Shown: positions 49,794 through 59,038 of the stretch, piece by piece | How positions within the stretch are numbered: the first letter of the stretch is position 1 | How the letters are laid out: every line of letters begins with the position of its first letter | DNA from: Kribbella pratensis | GTDB lineage: Bacteria; Actinomycetota; Actinomycetes; Propionibacteriales; Kribbellaceae | Reading direction: 5' to 3' | Length of the DNA stretch: 64,000 nt | NCBI RefSeq assembly: GCF_004365355.1 | Contig: NZ_SODP01000001.1 | Coordinates: 2,797,473-2,861,472 of the forward strand | Program-made: the position numbers and the translations under genes | Notes under the pieces: model-generated | What the model saw: only the letters and a program-made list of their open reading frames with translations | Database searches by the model: none | Told to the model about the DNA's origin: nothing

Positions 49794-50512
49794 CGCGTGC
49801 CGTCGGCGAGGACGACCAGGCCGGTGCGACCCGGGCGTGACTGCAGCCAGGTGAGCGCGTCGGGTCCGAGCGCAAACGCTGCTGTGGCGTCGATGTCGGC
49901 CTGTGTGAGCGACCGGTGCATGACGGTGACAGACGCGAGCGCGGTCGGCGTGGTGCCGGTGCGGGCATCAATGATGTGATCGCCGCGCCGGTGGAGTCCG
50001 GACGTGGCGATCGCGCCGTTGCGGATCGGCACGACGGCGACCAGCTTGTCCGGGGCGTGCGGGTCCTCGATCCCGATCCGCCACGCCGGCGAGTTCGGGC
50101 CGGCGACGCGACAGACCATGTCTCCACCGGCGGAGAGGCAGTAGTCCGTGCCGGCCAACAGATCGAAGGCGTGCGCGGCGCGTTCGACCGCCCATCCCTT
50201 CACGACACCACTCGGATCCAGCCCGGCGGCACGCCGTACGTCGAACGCGCCATGGGATTCGCAGCGCGCCTGCTCGCCGAGTGCGAGGACCTCGGCGACC
50301 TCGGGCGGGCAGTCGGTCACCGTCAGCTCGCCGCGGTTGAGACGGCAGACGTACGAGTCCGCTCGGTACGTGCTGAACATCCGGTCGGCGGCACGCAGTA
50401 CGTCGAGGGCTTGTGTCCACGCCTGGGCTGCGACGTCGTCGTCGGTGTGCCGGCCGCGCAGCGCCAGGCTGATCGGCATACCCATCACGTGGTCGACGTA
50501 CCGTGTCGTCAT
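49715..50512 (-). CDS. apbE: ApbE-type FAD:protein FMN transferase
   Basis: This 265-residue protein has ApbE motifs: RAADRMFSTYRADSYVCRLN, HGAFDVRR, GLDPSGVVKGWAVERAAHAF, YCLSAGGDM, and later HIIDARTGTTPTALASVTVM. The enzyme attaches FMN from FAD to a Ser/Thr in an SGAT-type motif of a partner. The partner is encoded just upstream (50509-51000), with a four-base ATGA overlap. No lipobox or signal is present, so export or a cytosolic location is unclear; many actinobacterial ApbE proteins lack one. It is the last of a three-gene electron-transfer operon. Confidence 0.88.
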   Translation of the reverse strand: MTTRYVDHVMGMPISLALRGRHTDDDVAAQAWTQALDVLRAADRMFSTYRADSYVCRLNRGELTVTDCPPEVAEVLALGEQARCESHGAFDVRRAAGLDPSGVVKGWAVERAAHAFDLLAGTDYCLSAGGDMVCRVAGPNSPAWRIGIEDPHAPDKLVAVVPIRNGAIATSGLHRRGDHIIDARTGTTPTALASVTVMHRSLTQADIDATAAFALGPDALTWLQSRPGRTGLVVLADGTRQIFGDSTREMTSSTSSRGMGRWATK

Positions 50513-51000
50513 CCGGCCTGGTCCAAAGCGCTTTGCAGGGAACGGATGTAGCCGTCGCTGGTCACCGTCGCCCCGCTGACCATGTCGATCTGGGAGCTCT
50601 GGGCCTGGACCGTTTCGTTGATCAGGATCGGCAGGGCGTACTCGTTGATCTCGGCATCGCGGCGGTTCCCGTTCGGGTACTGCGGAACGCTGACGGCGGT
50701 GATCTTGCCGCTCTGCAGGGTGAGCTGGACCTGCACCGGTCCCCACTGCGTCTGCGCCACATCACCTGTCACGGTCGACGTTCCCGCTGCGGACGGCTGG
50801 GCCGACGGTTGGGCTGAAGGGGATGCTGACGGTGACGTGGATGGCGGTGACGTGGATGGCGGTGACGTTGTGGGCGGCGGCGTGAAGGTGCCCGCGGGGA
50901 CGGGTGTCGTTGCCTGCGGACCGGACGTCGAGGTGTGGTAGCCGAACATGAGGACGACGGCCGACGCCGTACCGAGGATCCAGAGCACGATGCGATTCAC
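50509..51000 (-). CDS. Membrane-anchored FMN-binding domain protein (ApbE substrate)
   Basis: The 163 residues have an N-terminal membrane anchor (RIVLWILGTASAVVLMFGY), a Pro/Ser/Thr-rich linker (about 30-75), and an FMN-binding domain with the flavinylation motif SGATVTSDGY near the C-terminus. The Thr of SGAT would receive FMN from the ApbE encoded downstream. The domain faces outward, so it can pass electrons received from the membrane reductase encoded immediately upstream. The linker is long and low in complexity, which fits a mobile carrier. Confidence 0.87.
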   Translation of the reverse strand: MNRIVLWILGTASAVVLMFGYHTSTSGPQATTPVPAGTFTPPPTTSPPSTSPPSTSPSASPSAQPSAQPSAAGTSTVTGDVAQTQWGPVQVQLTLQSGKITAVSVPQYPNGNRRDAEINEYALPILINETVQAQSSQIDMVSGATVTSDGYIRSLQSALDQAG

Positions 51001-51003
51001 AGG

Positions 51004-52386
51004 TCACCACTTGAAGGTTTCGAGATGGAGCCGTTCGGCCGGTAGGCCGGCGGCCGTGAGCGTGCACTGCACCAACTGGGTCCACGCGTCCGGTCCGCAC
51101 AGATAGACGTCGCGCTCGGCGATGTCCGGGATCCAGTACCGCAGCGCTTGCAGGTCGTCGAGTTCGCCCGGGCCGGCGCCGAGCCACGACCCGGAACTGC
51201 GACGGTGCCCGGGCAGGGTCAGCAACGACAGGCCACGCTGGTGATGGAGCGTCTGCAGTTCGTTCCTGAACAGCTGCTGATCGGTGAACCGCTGCACGAG
51301 CACCGCGTCACCAGGTGCGTAATCGAGACCCTCCGCCAATGCGCGCAGCGGGGTGATCCCGACGCCGGCTCCGATCAGCGCGATCTTGCGCCCGGTCCGG
51401 GCTCGGTCGCTCAACCGCCCGAAGGGTCCCTCGACGAGTACCCGTGCACCCGGTCGTACGGCGCTGAGTGCCGCGCTGCCGTCACCTGCTTCCTGCACGG
51501 TGATCCGCAGACTCCGGCCGTCCGGTGCCGCCGAGAGCGAGTACGGGTTGGCGCGTGTCCAGCCGGGCCGGCCCAGGAACCGCCAGGAGAAGAACTGGCC
51601 CGCTTCGGTCCGCAGGCGGTCCAGGTGCCGTCCTCCGACGTACACCGAGACGACGCCGTCTGCTTCACGGACGACGTTCGTCACCCGCAGCCGATGACGG
51701 ACATTACGTGCGACCGGTACGCCGATCCGGTAGACGAGGATCGTTGCCGCTGCCACCGACCAGGCGGTCCACCAGAACACAGTGCGGCCGGTCGACGACA
51801 GGAACTCCTGTCCGGTCCACAGCTGGTGCGGTAACGCGAGTCCGACGCCAAGGTAGGCGTACAGGTGCAGGAGGTGCCAGGACTCGTAGCGCATTCGTCG
51901 CCGAGCGGCCTTGATGCTCGTCAGCACGCTGAGGCACAGGAACGCAGTACCGCCGACCGCCAGCAGCATGCCGGGGTAGTCGACCGTCAGGTCCCACAAC
52001 GTCGCCGGAGTCTTGGTCAACTCCCCCGCGGCATAGCCCCAGGTGATCGTGACGAGGTGCGCGATCATCAGGTTGAACGACGTGAAGCCGGTCAGCCGGT
52101 GGAGCTGCGCGAGGCGGTCCTGCCCGAAGGCTGCCTCGAGTACCGGAACGCGAGCCATCAGGACGACCTGGGCCAGCAGCAGCACCGCGGCGAGCAGGCC
52201 TGTGAGTCGGCCGACCGAGGTCAGACCGGTTGCCCAGCCGCCCAACTCCTGCACACCGCCGCCGGCAACCCACCAATACGTGACCAGCAGCAGGCTCAGC
52301 CAGAGGGCCACGAGGGCGCCTGTCCGCACCGTGCTGTCGGTGCGGGCACGGCGGCCGGGCAGCACGGCAGCGGGTACGTCGATCAT
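51004..52386 (-). CDS. Ferric reductase-like transmembrane flavocytochrome
   Basis: The 460 residues have six membrane helices with heme-ligand histidines (LHRLTGFTSFNLMIAHLVTI and SWHLLHLYAYLGVGLALPHQ). A ferredoxin-NADP reductase module follows, with FAD motif RANPYSLSAAPD and NAD site ALIGAGVGITPLRALAEG. The C-terminus is LHLETFKW. It would move electrons from NAD(P)H across the membrane. It is the first gene of the operon with the FMN-binding and ApbE proteins, separated by three bases. A hairpin-forming repeat (52396-52417) lies just upstream of its start and may be an operator. Confidence 0.88.
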   Translation of the reverse strand: MIDVPAAVLPGRRARTDSTVRTGALVALWLSLLLVTYWWVAGGGVQELGGWATGLTSVGRLTGLLAAVLLLAQVVLMARVPVLEAAFGQDRLAQLHRLTGFTSFNLMIAHLVTITWGYAAGELTKTPATLWDLTVDYPGMLLAVGGTAFLCLSVLTSIKAARRRMRYESWHLLHLYAYLGVGLALPHQLWTGQEFLSSTGRTVFWWTAWSVAAATILVYRIGVPVARNVRHRLRVTNVVREADGVVSVYVGGRHLDRLRTEAGQFFSWRFLGRPGWTRANPYSLSAAPDGRSLRITVQEAGDGSAALSAVRPGARVLVEGPFGRLSDRARTGRKIALIGAGVGITPLRALAEGLDYAPGDAVLVQRFTDQQLFRNELQTLHHQRGLSLLTLPGHRRSSGSWLGAGPGELDDLQALRYWIPDIAERDVYLCGPDAWTQLVQCTLTAAGLPAERLHLETFKW

Positions 52387-52395
52387 GGCGGCTCC

Positions 52396-52417
52396 TGAGG
52401 GTGGTCAATCCACCTCA
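52396..52417. promoter_or_regulatory. Inverted repeat upstream of the flavin electron-transfer operon
   Basis: TGAGGGTGG (52396-52404) and CCACCTCA (52410-52417) pair with one bulged base. The site sits ten bases before the ferric reductase start and could bind a regulator or shield the ribosome site (AGGAG). The rest of 52387-52505 shows no gene. Confidence 0.4.
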
Positions 52418-52505
52418 GTGTCGAGCCGCCGGCTGAGCCCGACCTTCGGCTTACCTGGGAGCCGGCTGTGAAGTCAGCTGCGGTCGACCAAACACCTGAC
52501 CATGC

Positions 52506-53369
52506 TCACTCCGGTGTGACGTACTCCGCGGTCGTCGCGGACCAGCTGGCGAGGAGTTTGAAGGCGTCGGTGGTGGGTGAGCCGGGTGGGGCGGTGTAGA
52601 TGATCATGGTCAGGCCGGGGTCGGACGGGAATTCCATTGCCTCGAAGTCGATCTCGAGGTCGCCGACGACCGGGTGGTGCAGCTTCTTGGTGCCGGAGCG
52701 GTGGAAGCGGACGTTGTGGGCCGCCCACCGGGTCCGGAACGTCTCGCTGCGGGTGGAGAGCTCGCCGATGAGCTGGGTCAGAGCCTTGTCGTGCGGGGTC
52801 CTGCCGGCCTGCAACCGCAACGACGCCGCGATGTCGTCGGCCGCGCGATCCCAGTCCACGAAGAACTCCTGGGAGGCCGGGTCGAGAAAAGTGAAGCGGG
52901 CGGTGTTCGCCGGCCGGCGTGGGTCGGCGAACATGGACGCGTAGAGGGCTTGGGACATCCCGTTCGCCGCGACGATGTCGAAGTTGGCGTTGCGGATCCA
53001 CGCCGGTACGTCGGTGATCGCGTCGAGGATCTGCTGGAGCGCCGGCCGGACCGCCTTCGCGGGCGTACGTCGCCGTACCGGGGCGGCGTCGGACTCGCGG
53101 GCGAGGGCGTGCAGGTGGTCCCGCTCGGCGTCGTCCAGCTGCAGCGCACGGCTGAGCCCCTCGAGAACGCTCTCGGAGGCGCCGGCCAGATTCCCGCGCT
53201 CGATCCGCACGTAATAGTCCACCGAGACACCAGCCAGCAGCGCGACCTCCTCGCGGCGCAGCCCCTTCACGCGACGATTCCCGCCGTACGCGGGCAGACC
53301 CGCCTGCTCGGGCGTAAGGCGGGCTCGCCGGGAGCTGAGGAACTCCTTGATCTCGGCTCGGTGGTCCAT
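52506..53369 (-). CDS. XRE-family regulator with MmyB-like ligand domain
   Basis: The 287 residues have an N-terminal helix-turn-helix (GLRREEVALLAGVSVDYYVR) and a MmyB-type C-terminal domain (VPAWIRNANFDIVAANGMSQ, TRWAAHNVRFHRSGTKKLHH). ATG 53369 lies seven bases after TAGTGT (53382-53377), so it is leaderless; upstream extensions are unlikely. Family members usually bind fatty acyl-type ligands and control adjacent dehydrogenases. It is divergent from the zinc alcohol dehydrogenase gene and is its probable regulator. Confidence 0.87.
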   Translation of the reverse strand: MDHRAEIKEFLSSRRARLTPEQAGLPAYGGNRRVKGLRREEVALLAGVSVDYYVRIERGNLAGASESVLEGLSRALQLDDAERDHLHALARESDAAPVRRRTPAKAVRPALQQILDAITDVPAWIRNANFDIVAANGMSQALYASMFADPRRPANTARFTFLDPASQEFFVDWDRAADDIAASLRLQAGRTPHDKALTQLIGELSTRSETFRTRWAAHNVRFHRSGTKKLHHPVVGDLEIDFEAMEFPSDPGLTMIIYTAPPGSPTTDAFKLLASWSATTAEYVTPE

Positions 53370-53470
53370 GCGCACAACACTACGGACCGTCGCCGCACCG
53401 AGGGAGGCACTGGCATTACCTGGAACGACAGGATCTCCCCCACCCACAGTGCGTGACCTTCACTGGATCC

Positions 53471-54508
53471 ATGCGAGCGACCTACATGTACGGCGCCGGC
53501 GATGTCCGAGTGATCGACGTACCGGATCCGGTGATCCAGCAACCAACTGATGCGATCGTGCGGGTGGTCGGGTCCTGCATCTGCGGCAGCGACCTGCACC
53601 CGTATCACAACCTCCCTGTCACGCCGGGCGGCAAGACCATGGGCCACGAGTTCGTGGGTGTCGTCGAGGACCTCGGCCGGGACGTCACCACGCTGCGCGA
53701 GGGCGACTTCGTCATCGCGCCGTTCGCGTGGTCCGACGGGACCTGCGACTTCTGCCGCGAGGACCTGCAGACGTCCTGCCGGCACGGCGGCTTCTGGAAC
53801 GCGAACGGTGTCGACGGCGGTCAGGCCGAGGCCGTCCGGGTGCCATTGGCAGACGGCACGCTGGTCAAGGTGCCCGGCGGCGAGGACCCTGCGCTGCTTC
53901 CCTCGTTGTTGACCCTGTCCGACGTCTACGGGACCGGGTATCACGCCGCGCTCAAAGGCGGCGTCTCGGCGAAGACCAGCGTCACCGTCATCGGCGACGG
54001 GGCGGTCGGACTACTGGCGGTCCTCGCGGCGCGGCAGTTCGGCGCCGAGCGGATCGTCCTGATGGGCCGGCACAAGGACCGCACCGATCTCGGTGTCGAG
54101 TTCGGCGCGACCGACGTGGTGGCCGAACGCGGCGACGAAGGCATCGCCAAGGTCCGCGACCTCACCGGCGGCGACGGCACCCACGTGGTCCTCGAGGCGG
54201 TCGGCCACTTCCCGGCGTACGAGCAGGCCCTCGGGGTGGTCCGCCCGGGCGGTGTAATCAGTCGCGTCGGCGTCCCGCAGTACGACGAGGCGCCGATCGG
54301 ATTCGGCACGCTGTTCCTGCCGAACATCACCCTGACCGGCGGCCCCGCTCCGGCCCGCGCGTACATCGAGCGGCTCCTGCCGGGCGTCCTCGACGGAGCC
54401 GTTGCTCCTGGCAAAGTGTTCGACCGGACCGTCGACTTCGACGGTGTCGCGGACGGCTACCGCGCGATGGACGACCGCGAGGCACTCAAGGTCCTCATCC
54501 GGCCCTGA
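53471..54508 (+). CDS. Zinc-dependent alcohol dehydrogenase (MDR family)
   Basis: The 345 residues are an MDR enzyme. Catalytic-zinc ligands are Cys in CICGSDLHPYH, and the His and Glu in GHEFVGVVEDLG. Structural-zinc cysteines occur in DGTCDFCREDLQTSC, where three of the usual four are visible. The cofactor motif is VIGDGAVGLLAVLAAR. The enzyme oxidises an alcohol or reduces an aldehyde with NAD(P). ATG 53471 was preferred to GTG 53453 because the family starts MRATYMYGAGDVRV. It probably responds to the divergent XRE regulator. Confidence 0.88.
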   Translation: MRATYMYGAGDVRVIDVPDPVIQQPTDAIVRVVGSCICGSDLHPYHNLPVTPGGKTMGHEFVGVVEDLGRDVTTLREGDFVIAPFAWSDGTCDFCREDLQTSCRHGGFWNANGVDGGQAEAVRVPLADGTLVKVPGGEDPALLPSLLTLSDVYGTGYHAALKGGVSAKTSVTVIGDGAVGLLAVLAARQFGAERIVLMGRHKDRTDLGVEFGATDVVAERGDEGIAKVRDLTGGDGTHVVLEAVGHFPAYEQALGVVRPGGVISRVGVPQYDEAPIGFGTLFLPNITLTGGPAPARAYIERLLPGVLDGAVAPGKVFDRTVDFDGVADGYRAMDDREALKVLIRP

Positions 54509-54536
54509 GCCGAAGCGGCCCTCGGTGATCGCCGGG

Positions 54537-54556
54537 CAGTGATAGCGCGGTCACTG
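54537..54556. terminator. Hairpin after the alcohol dehydrogenase gene
   Basis: CAGTGA (54537-54542) and TCACTG (54551-54556) form a six-base stem with an eight-base loop, 28 bases after the stop. There is no T-run. It could be a weak terminator or part of the penicillin-binding protein promoter region. Confidence 0.35.
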
Positions 54557-54639
54557 TTGGTGAGATCGCTGGGCAAATGTGTAAATTCCGTAACGAGGAG
54601 AGTGCCGGAGATCCTCCACTTGACGTAATCTGCCCAACC

Positions 54640-57048
54640 ATGCACAGAGGCGAACGGCGGGCCAAGCGGCCCAACGTCGTGATGTCGGTGTTCGTGTTCC
54701 TGCTGGTCAGCGTTCTGGCCGGAGCACTGAGCGCCGGACTGGCCCTCCCGTTCGCCGGTTTGGTCGGCGTGACGACGGCCACCGCACACGACACCGTGCA
54801 GTACCTGCCGCAGGACCTGAAGACCGCTCCGCTGGCCGAGAAGACCATCATCCAGGACGCGGACGGCAAGACGATCGCGACGCTGTACCAGCAGAACCGC
54901 ACGCCGGTGACGCTGAAGCAGATCAGCCCGGTCATGCTCAAGGCGATCGTCGCGATCGAGGACGACCGGTTCTACGAGCACGGCGCGATCGATGCCAAGG
55001 GCACACTGCGCGCCATGCTGCGCAACCAGTCGTCGGGCGGGGTCCAGCAGGGTGGTTCGAGCATCACCCAGCAGTTCGTGAAGCTGAACCTGATCAACAA
55101 GGCCCGGACGCCGGAGGAGGTCAAGGAGGCCACCGCCGAGACGTACGAGCGCAAGATCGCCGAGCTGCGTTACGCCATCGCGGTCGAGAAGGAACTGACC
55201 AAGAACGAGATCCTCAACGGCTACCTGAACCTAGCTTTCTTCGGCGACCGCTCGTACGGCGTCGAGGCCGCGTCCATGCACTACTTCGGCGTCCACGCCG
55301 CCAAGCTCAACCTGCCGCAGGCCGCGATGCTGGCCGGTCTGGTGAAGAACCCGACCGGCTACGACCCGATCGACCAGCCGGCCCGGGCCAAGGCGCGCCG
55401 CGACGTTGTCCTCCGCCGGATGCAGGAGCTGAACATCATCACCGCCAAGGAGGCGGCGGATGCGATCAAGACGCCGGTGATCGACCCCGCGAAGGTCCGG
55501 ATCGCACCGAGCGGGTGCGCGAACTCGAAGTACCCGTTCTTCTGCGAGTACGTGGTGTCCAAGCTCAAGGACAACGCGGCGTTCGGTAAGACCGACGAGG
55601 AGCGGGAGAACTACATCGAGACCGCCGGTCTGGTGATCAAGACCTCGCTCGACCAGCGGATCCAGGCGGCGGCGCAGGCCTCGATCAACGCGCACTCGAA
55701 GGCCGGGGACCAGGCGGTGGCGGCGATCACGATGGTCGAGCCCGGCACCGGTCTGGTGAAGGCGATGGCGCAGAGCCGTTCGTACGGCTCGAAGAAGGGG
55801 CAGACGGCGTACAACTACAACGTCGAGAAGTCGTACGCCGGCGGCTTCGGCGGGTTCCAGAACGGGTCGACGATGAAGGCCTTCACGATCGCGGCCGCGA
55901 TCGCCAAGGGCGTGCCGACGACGTACCGGATCAACTCGCCGCAGACGATCAGCCTCGGCGGCAAGGAGTTCAGCACCTGCAGCGGGCCGACGTCCGTCGA
56001 CAGCTACAACCCGAAGAACTCGACCAAGACGATCGCCGACCCGTCGATGGTCGATGCGGCCAAGGCCTCGACCAACACCTACTTCCTGCAGTTGTCCCAG
56101 CAGATCGGCCTCTGCCCGATCGCCACGATCGCCGCGAAACTCGGCATGTACGACGCGCAGCTGCTGAAGCCGCTGAAACAGGTCGTGTCGTTCACGCTCG
56201 GCTCGGCCGGTCTGATCACGCCGCTGATGCTGTCGAACGCCTACGCGACCTTCGCGGCCCGCGGCATCTACTGCACCCCGCAGATCGTCACATCGGTCAC
56301 CGTGATCAAGACGCAGAAGCCGATCCCCACTCCTGGCCCGGGCTGCCACCGCGTGCTCTCGCCGGGTGTCGCGGACGGCGTCAACTACGTGCTGCACCAG
56401 GTGATGATCGACGGCGGAACCGGCGCGAAGCTGAACTTCGGCAAGAGCGACCTGGCCGGCAAGACCGGAACGATCGACGAGAACCAGGCGGTCTGGTTCT
56501 CCGGCTACTCGTCCAAGCTCGCCGCAGCCGCCGTCGTCGGGGACGCCGATCCGCCGGCGTCGAACCTGATCAAGCAGGTCTTCAACGGCAAGAAGCTCAA
56601 GGACGCGTCCGGTTCGGGGACCGCGGGCCCGATCTGGGAGACGGCGATGCAGGGCGCCCTGCAGGGGCTCCCGACCACCAAGTTCACCAAGCCGGACGAC
56701 AAGATCATCCGCGGCAACGTGAAGGACCTGCCGTACCTGAAGGGCATGACGCCCGCCGAGGCCGGCGCCAAGCTGCTGTCGATGGGCTTCAAGGTCGTCA
56801 TGTCCCACGGCGACCGCGTCGACTCCGACGCCCCCGCCGGCACCGTCGCCTGGACCACCCCCCGCCAGGAGGACGGCGCACCCGCCGGCTCGACCGTCAC
56901 CCTGATCATCTCCAACGGCAGCAAGGCTCAGCCCCCGGTCACCCCACCCGTCACACCACCAGTAGTCCCCCCAACCATCAAACCCCCACCCAACATCCCC
57001 ACCTGCCTCCCCTGGGACCCCAAATGCCACCCCCGCCGCGGCGGCTGA
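54640..57048 (+). CDS. Class A penicillin-binding protein with PASTA-type C-terminus
   Basis: The roughly 802-residue protein has a cytosolic N-terminus, one membrane anchor (VFVFLLVSVLAGALSAGLAL) and a GT51 glycosyltransferase domain (catalytic Glu in AIEDDRFYEHGAIDAKGTLR; QQGGSSITQQFVKL). The transpeptidase has Ser-Lys in GSTMKAF, SxN in STNTYF and KTG in AGKTGTID. A PASTA-like domain (YLKGMTPAEAGAKLLSMGFK) and a Pro-rich tail end the protein. It builds peptidoglycan outside the membrane. ATG 54640 lies eight bases after TAATCT (54626-54631), so the start at 54577 is less likely. Confidence 0.92.
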   Translation: MHRGERRAKRPNVVMSVFVFLLVSVLAGALSAGLALPFAGLVGVTTATAHDTVQYLPQDLKTAPLAEKTIIQDADGKTIATLYQQNRTPVTLKQISPVMLKAIVAIEDDRFYEHGAIDAKGTLRAMLRNQSSGGVQQGGSSITQQFVKLNLINKARTPEEVKEATAETYERKIAELRYAIAVEKELTKNEILNGYLNLAFFGDRSYGVEAASMHYFGVHAAKLNLPQAAMLAGLVKNPTGYDPIDQPARAKARRDVVLRRMQELNIITAKEAADAIKTPVIDPAKVRIAPSGCANSKYPFFCEYVVSKLKDNAAFGKTDEERENYIETAGLVIKTSLDQRIQAAAQASINAHSKAGDQAVAAITMVEPGTGLVKAMAQSRSYGSKKGQTAYNYNVEKSYAGGFGGFQNGSTMKAFTIAAAIAKGVPTTYRINSPQTISLGGKEFSTCSGPTSVDSYNPKNSTKTIADPSMVDAAKASTNTYFLQLSQQIGLCPIATIAAKLGMYDAQLLKPLKQVVSFTLGSAGLITPLMLSNAYATFAARGIYCTPQIVTSVTVIKTQKPIPTPGPGCHRVLSPGVADGVNYVLHQVMIDGGTGAKLNFGKSDLAGKTGTIDENQAVWFSGYSSKLAAAAVVGDADPPASNLIKQVFNGKKLKDASGSGTAGPIWETAMQGALQGLPTTKFTKPDDKIIRGNVKDLPYLKGMTPAEAGAKLLSMGFKVVMSHGDRVDSDAPAGTVAWTTPRQEDGAPAGSTVTLIISNGSKAQPPVTPPVTPPVVPPTIKPPPNIPTCLPWDPKCHPRRGG

Positions 57049-57132
57049 CCGCAGGCCGGTACCGCTTTCTGCACACCATCGGGTCATCACTAGGCTGGGG
57101 CTGACACCTAGTACTTGTGAAAGGACTCCCCC

Positions 57133-58398
57133 GTGAGTGTGGATGAGCTGGTTGGTCAGGTTGAGCGTGCGCGGAAGGACTACGAAGCGCTGGTGGCCAA
57201 GGGGCTCAAGCTTGATCTGACGCGGGGGAAGCCGTCGCCGAAGCAGTTGGATGCGGCCAACGGTGTGTTGGAGCTGAGTGGTGAGCCGGTGGCCGCGGAC
57301 GGGACCGACCTGCGGAACTACGGCGGCCTGCAGGGGCTGCCGGAGGTGCGGGCGATCTTCGCCGAGGATCTGCAGGTGCCGGTCGAGCAGCTGCTCGCCG
57401 CGGGGAACTCGAGCCTGGAGCTGATGCACGACGCGGTCGTGTTCGCTCTGCTCGGGAAGGTGCCGGGCGCCGAGCAGCGCTGGGCCGACGTCGAGGGGCT
57501 TGCGTTCCTGTGCCCGGTGCCGGGGTACGACCGGCACTTCGGGATCTGCGAGCGGTACGGGATCAAGATGATCGCGGTCCCGATGACGCCCGAAGGCCCG
57601 GACATGGACGTCGTCGAGCGGCTGGTCGCGGAGGACGCCGCGATCAAGGGCATCTGGTGCGTTCCGAAGTACAGCAACCCTGACGGCACCGTGTACTCCG
57701 ACGAGACGGTACGACGGCTGGCCGCGATGGAGACCGCTACGCCGGACTTCCGGATCTTCTGGGACAACGCGTACGCCGTACATCACCTGACCGACTCCCC
57801 CGCCAAGATCGCCGACGTGCTCGCGCTGTGTGCGGAGAACGGCCACCCGGATCGGGCGTTCGTGTTCGGGTCGAGCTCGAAGATCACGTTCGCCGGAGCC
57901 GGTGTGGCGTTCTTCGGGTCGTCGCCGGCGAACATCGAGTGGTGGCTGAGCCACACGGTCAAGCGGAGCATCGGTCCGGACAAGATCAACCAGCTCCGGC
58001 ACGTGCAGTTCCTGCGCGACGCCGACGGGCTGCGGGCGCACATGCGGACGCTGGCCGAGCTGATCCGGCCGAAGTTCGACGCCGTCGACAAGATCCTCAC
58101 CGCCGAGCTCGGCGGCACCGGGCTCGCGTCGTGGACCGCTCCGGCGGGCGGCTACTTCATCAGCCTGGAGGTCCCGGAGGGCTGCGCCCGCGAGGTCGTC
58201 GCGAAGGCGAAGGCCGCCGGCATCGCCATCACCCCGGCCGGTGCCACCCACCCGTACGGCGACGACCCGACGGACCAGGTCATCCGCATCGCCCCGACGT
58301 ACCCCGAGCTCCCCGAGGTCGAGGCAGCCATCACCGGCCTCGCCACCTGTGTCCGCCTGGTCGCCGGCGAGAAGCTCCTGGCCGATCAGGCCCGCTGA
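57133..58398 (+). CDS. Aspartate aminotransferase-type enzyme (PF12897 group)
   Basis: The 421 residues belong to the short-spaced aspartate aminotransferase-like group (LKLDLTRGKPSPKQLDAANG; PLP Lys in FGSSSKITFAGAG). Asp in FWDNAYAVHH contacts the cofactor nitrogen, and the substrate-binding Arg is in VIRIAPTYP. Family members transaminate aspartate or related amino acids with 2-oxoglutarate. The start is GTG 57133 with AAAGGA seven to eight bases upstream. A TAGGCT box (57092-57097) is a candidate -10 with a leader of about 30 bases. Confidence 0.87.
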   Translation: MSVDELVGQVERARKDYEALVAKGLKLDLTRGKPSPKQLDAANGVLELSGEPVAADGTDLRNYGGLQGLPEVRAIFAEDLQVPVEQLLAAGNSSLELMHDAVVFALLGKVPGAEQRWADVEGLAFLCPVPGYDRHFGICERYGIKMIAVPMTPEGPDMDVVERLVAEDAAIKGIWCVPKYSNPDGTVYSDETVRRLAAMETATPDFRIFWDNAYAVHHLTDSPAKIADVLALCAENGHPDRAFVFGSSSKITFAGAGVAFFGSSPANIEWWLSHTVKRSIGPDKINQLRHVQFLRDADGLRAHMRTLAELIRPKFDAVDKILTAELGGTGLASWTAPAGGYFISLEVPEGCAREVVAKAKAAGIAITPAGATHPYGDDPTDQVIRIAPTYPELPEVEAAITGLATCVRLVAGEKLLADQAR

Positions 58399-58402
58399 CG
58401 TC

Positions 58403-59038
58403 TCACCGCTCCTGGCCCAGACCTTGGTCGCGGGCCAGGAGCGCGGCCTCGGTCCGGCTGGTCACCCGCAGCTTGCTCAAGACGGACGAGGTCAGGTTGT
58501 TCACGGTCTTCACCGACAGCCCGAGCTGCTCGGCGATGGCCGAGTTCGACTGCCCGGTCGCGAGCCACCGCAGTACCTCGCGCTCGCGCGGGGTCAGCTC
58601 CGGAAACGGTTCGCGGTACGACGTACTGAGCTGGGCTTGAAGCCGGCGCGCGATGCTCGGTCCGAAGATCGCCTCGCCCGAAGCCACGGCCGTCACCGCG
58701 CGGAGGATCTCCTCCTTCGTCGCGCCCTTGAGCAGATAGCCCATCGCCCCGGCCTGCACCGCCCGGCTCAGCGTCCGGTCGTCGTCGGTCATCGTGAGTA
58801 CCAGTACTGCGACCTCAGGCGCGACCTTGCCGATCTCCACCGTCGCGGCGAACCCGTCGACGTCCGGCATCCCCAGATCCATGATCACGACGTCCGGGCG
58901 CTCGGTGACCGCACCGCGGATCGCCTCCCGTCCGGTCGCGGCCTCGGCGACCAGCTGCACGTCCGGCAACTGGTCGAACAACGCCCGCAGTCCGTCCCGG
59001 ACCACCGGGTGATCGTCGGCGACGAGGACCCTGATCAC
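58403..59038 (-). CDS. NarL/LuxR-type response regulator
   Basis: The 211-residue protein has a receiver domain (VADDHPVVRDGLRALF; phospho-acceptor Asp in VVIMDLGMPDVDG; Lys in YLLKGATKEE). A LuxR-type helix-turn-helix follows (LTPREREVLRWLATGQSNSA, then QLGLSVKTVNNLTSSVLSKL). It is paired with the histidine kinase encoded upstream by a four-base GTGA overlap, with the start at GTG 59038. The target may include the divergent membrane protein gene (61119), which faces the kinase gene. An earlier in-frame start overlaps the kinase coding region and is not favoured. Confidence 0.92.
   Translation of the reverse strand: MIRVLVADDHPVVRDGLRALFDQLPDVQLVAEAATGREAIRGAVTERPDVVIMDLGMPDVDGFAATVEIGKVAPEVAVLVLTMTDDDRTLSRAVQAGAMGYLLKGATKEEILRAVTAVASGEAIFGPSIARRLQAQLSTSYREPFPELTPREREVLRWLATGQSNSAIAEQLGLSVKTVNNLTSSVLSKLRVTSRTEAALLARDQGLGQER

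Noticed and set aside
55231..58251. 1006-codon open frame on the minus strand
   Set aside because: It lies opposite the penicillin-binding protein and aminotransferase genes, which have full catalytic motifs. The translation is Arg/Gly/Val-rich without any domain, a typical high-GC shadow.
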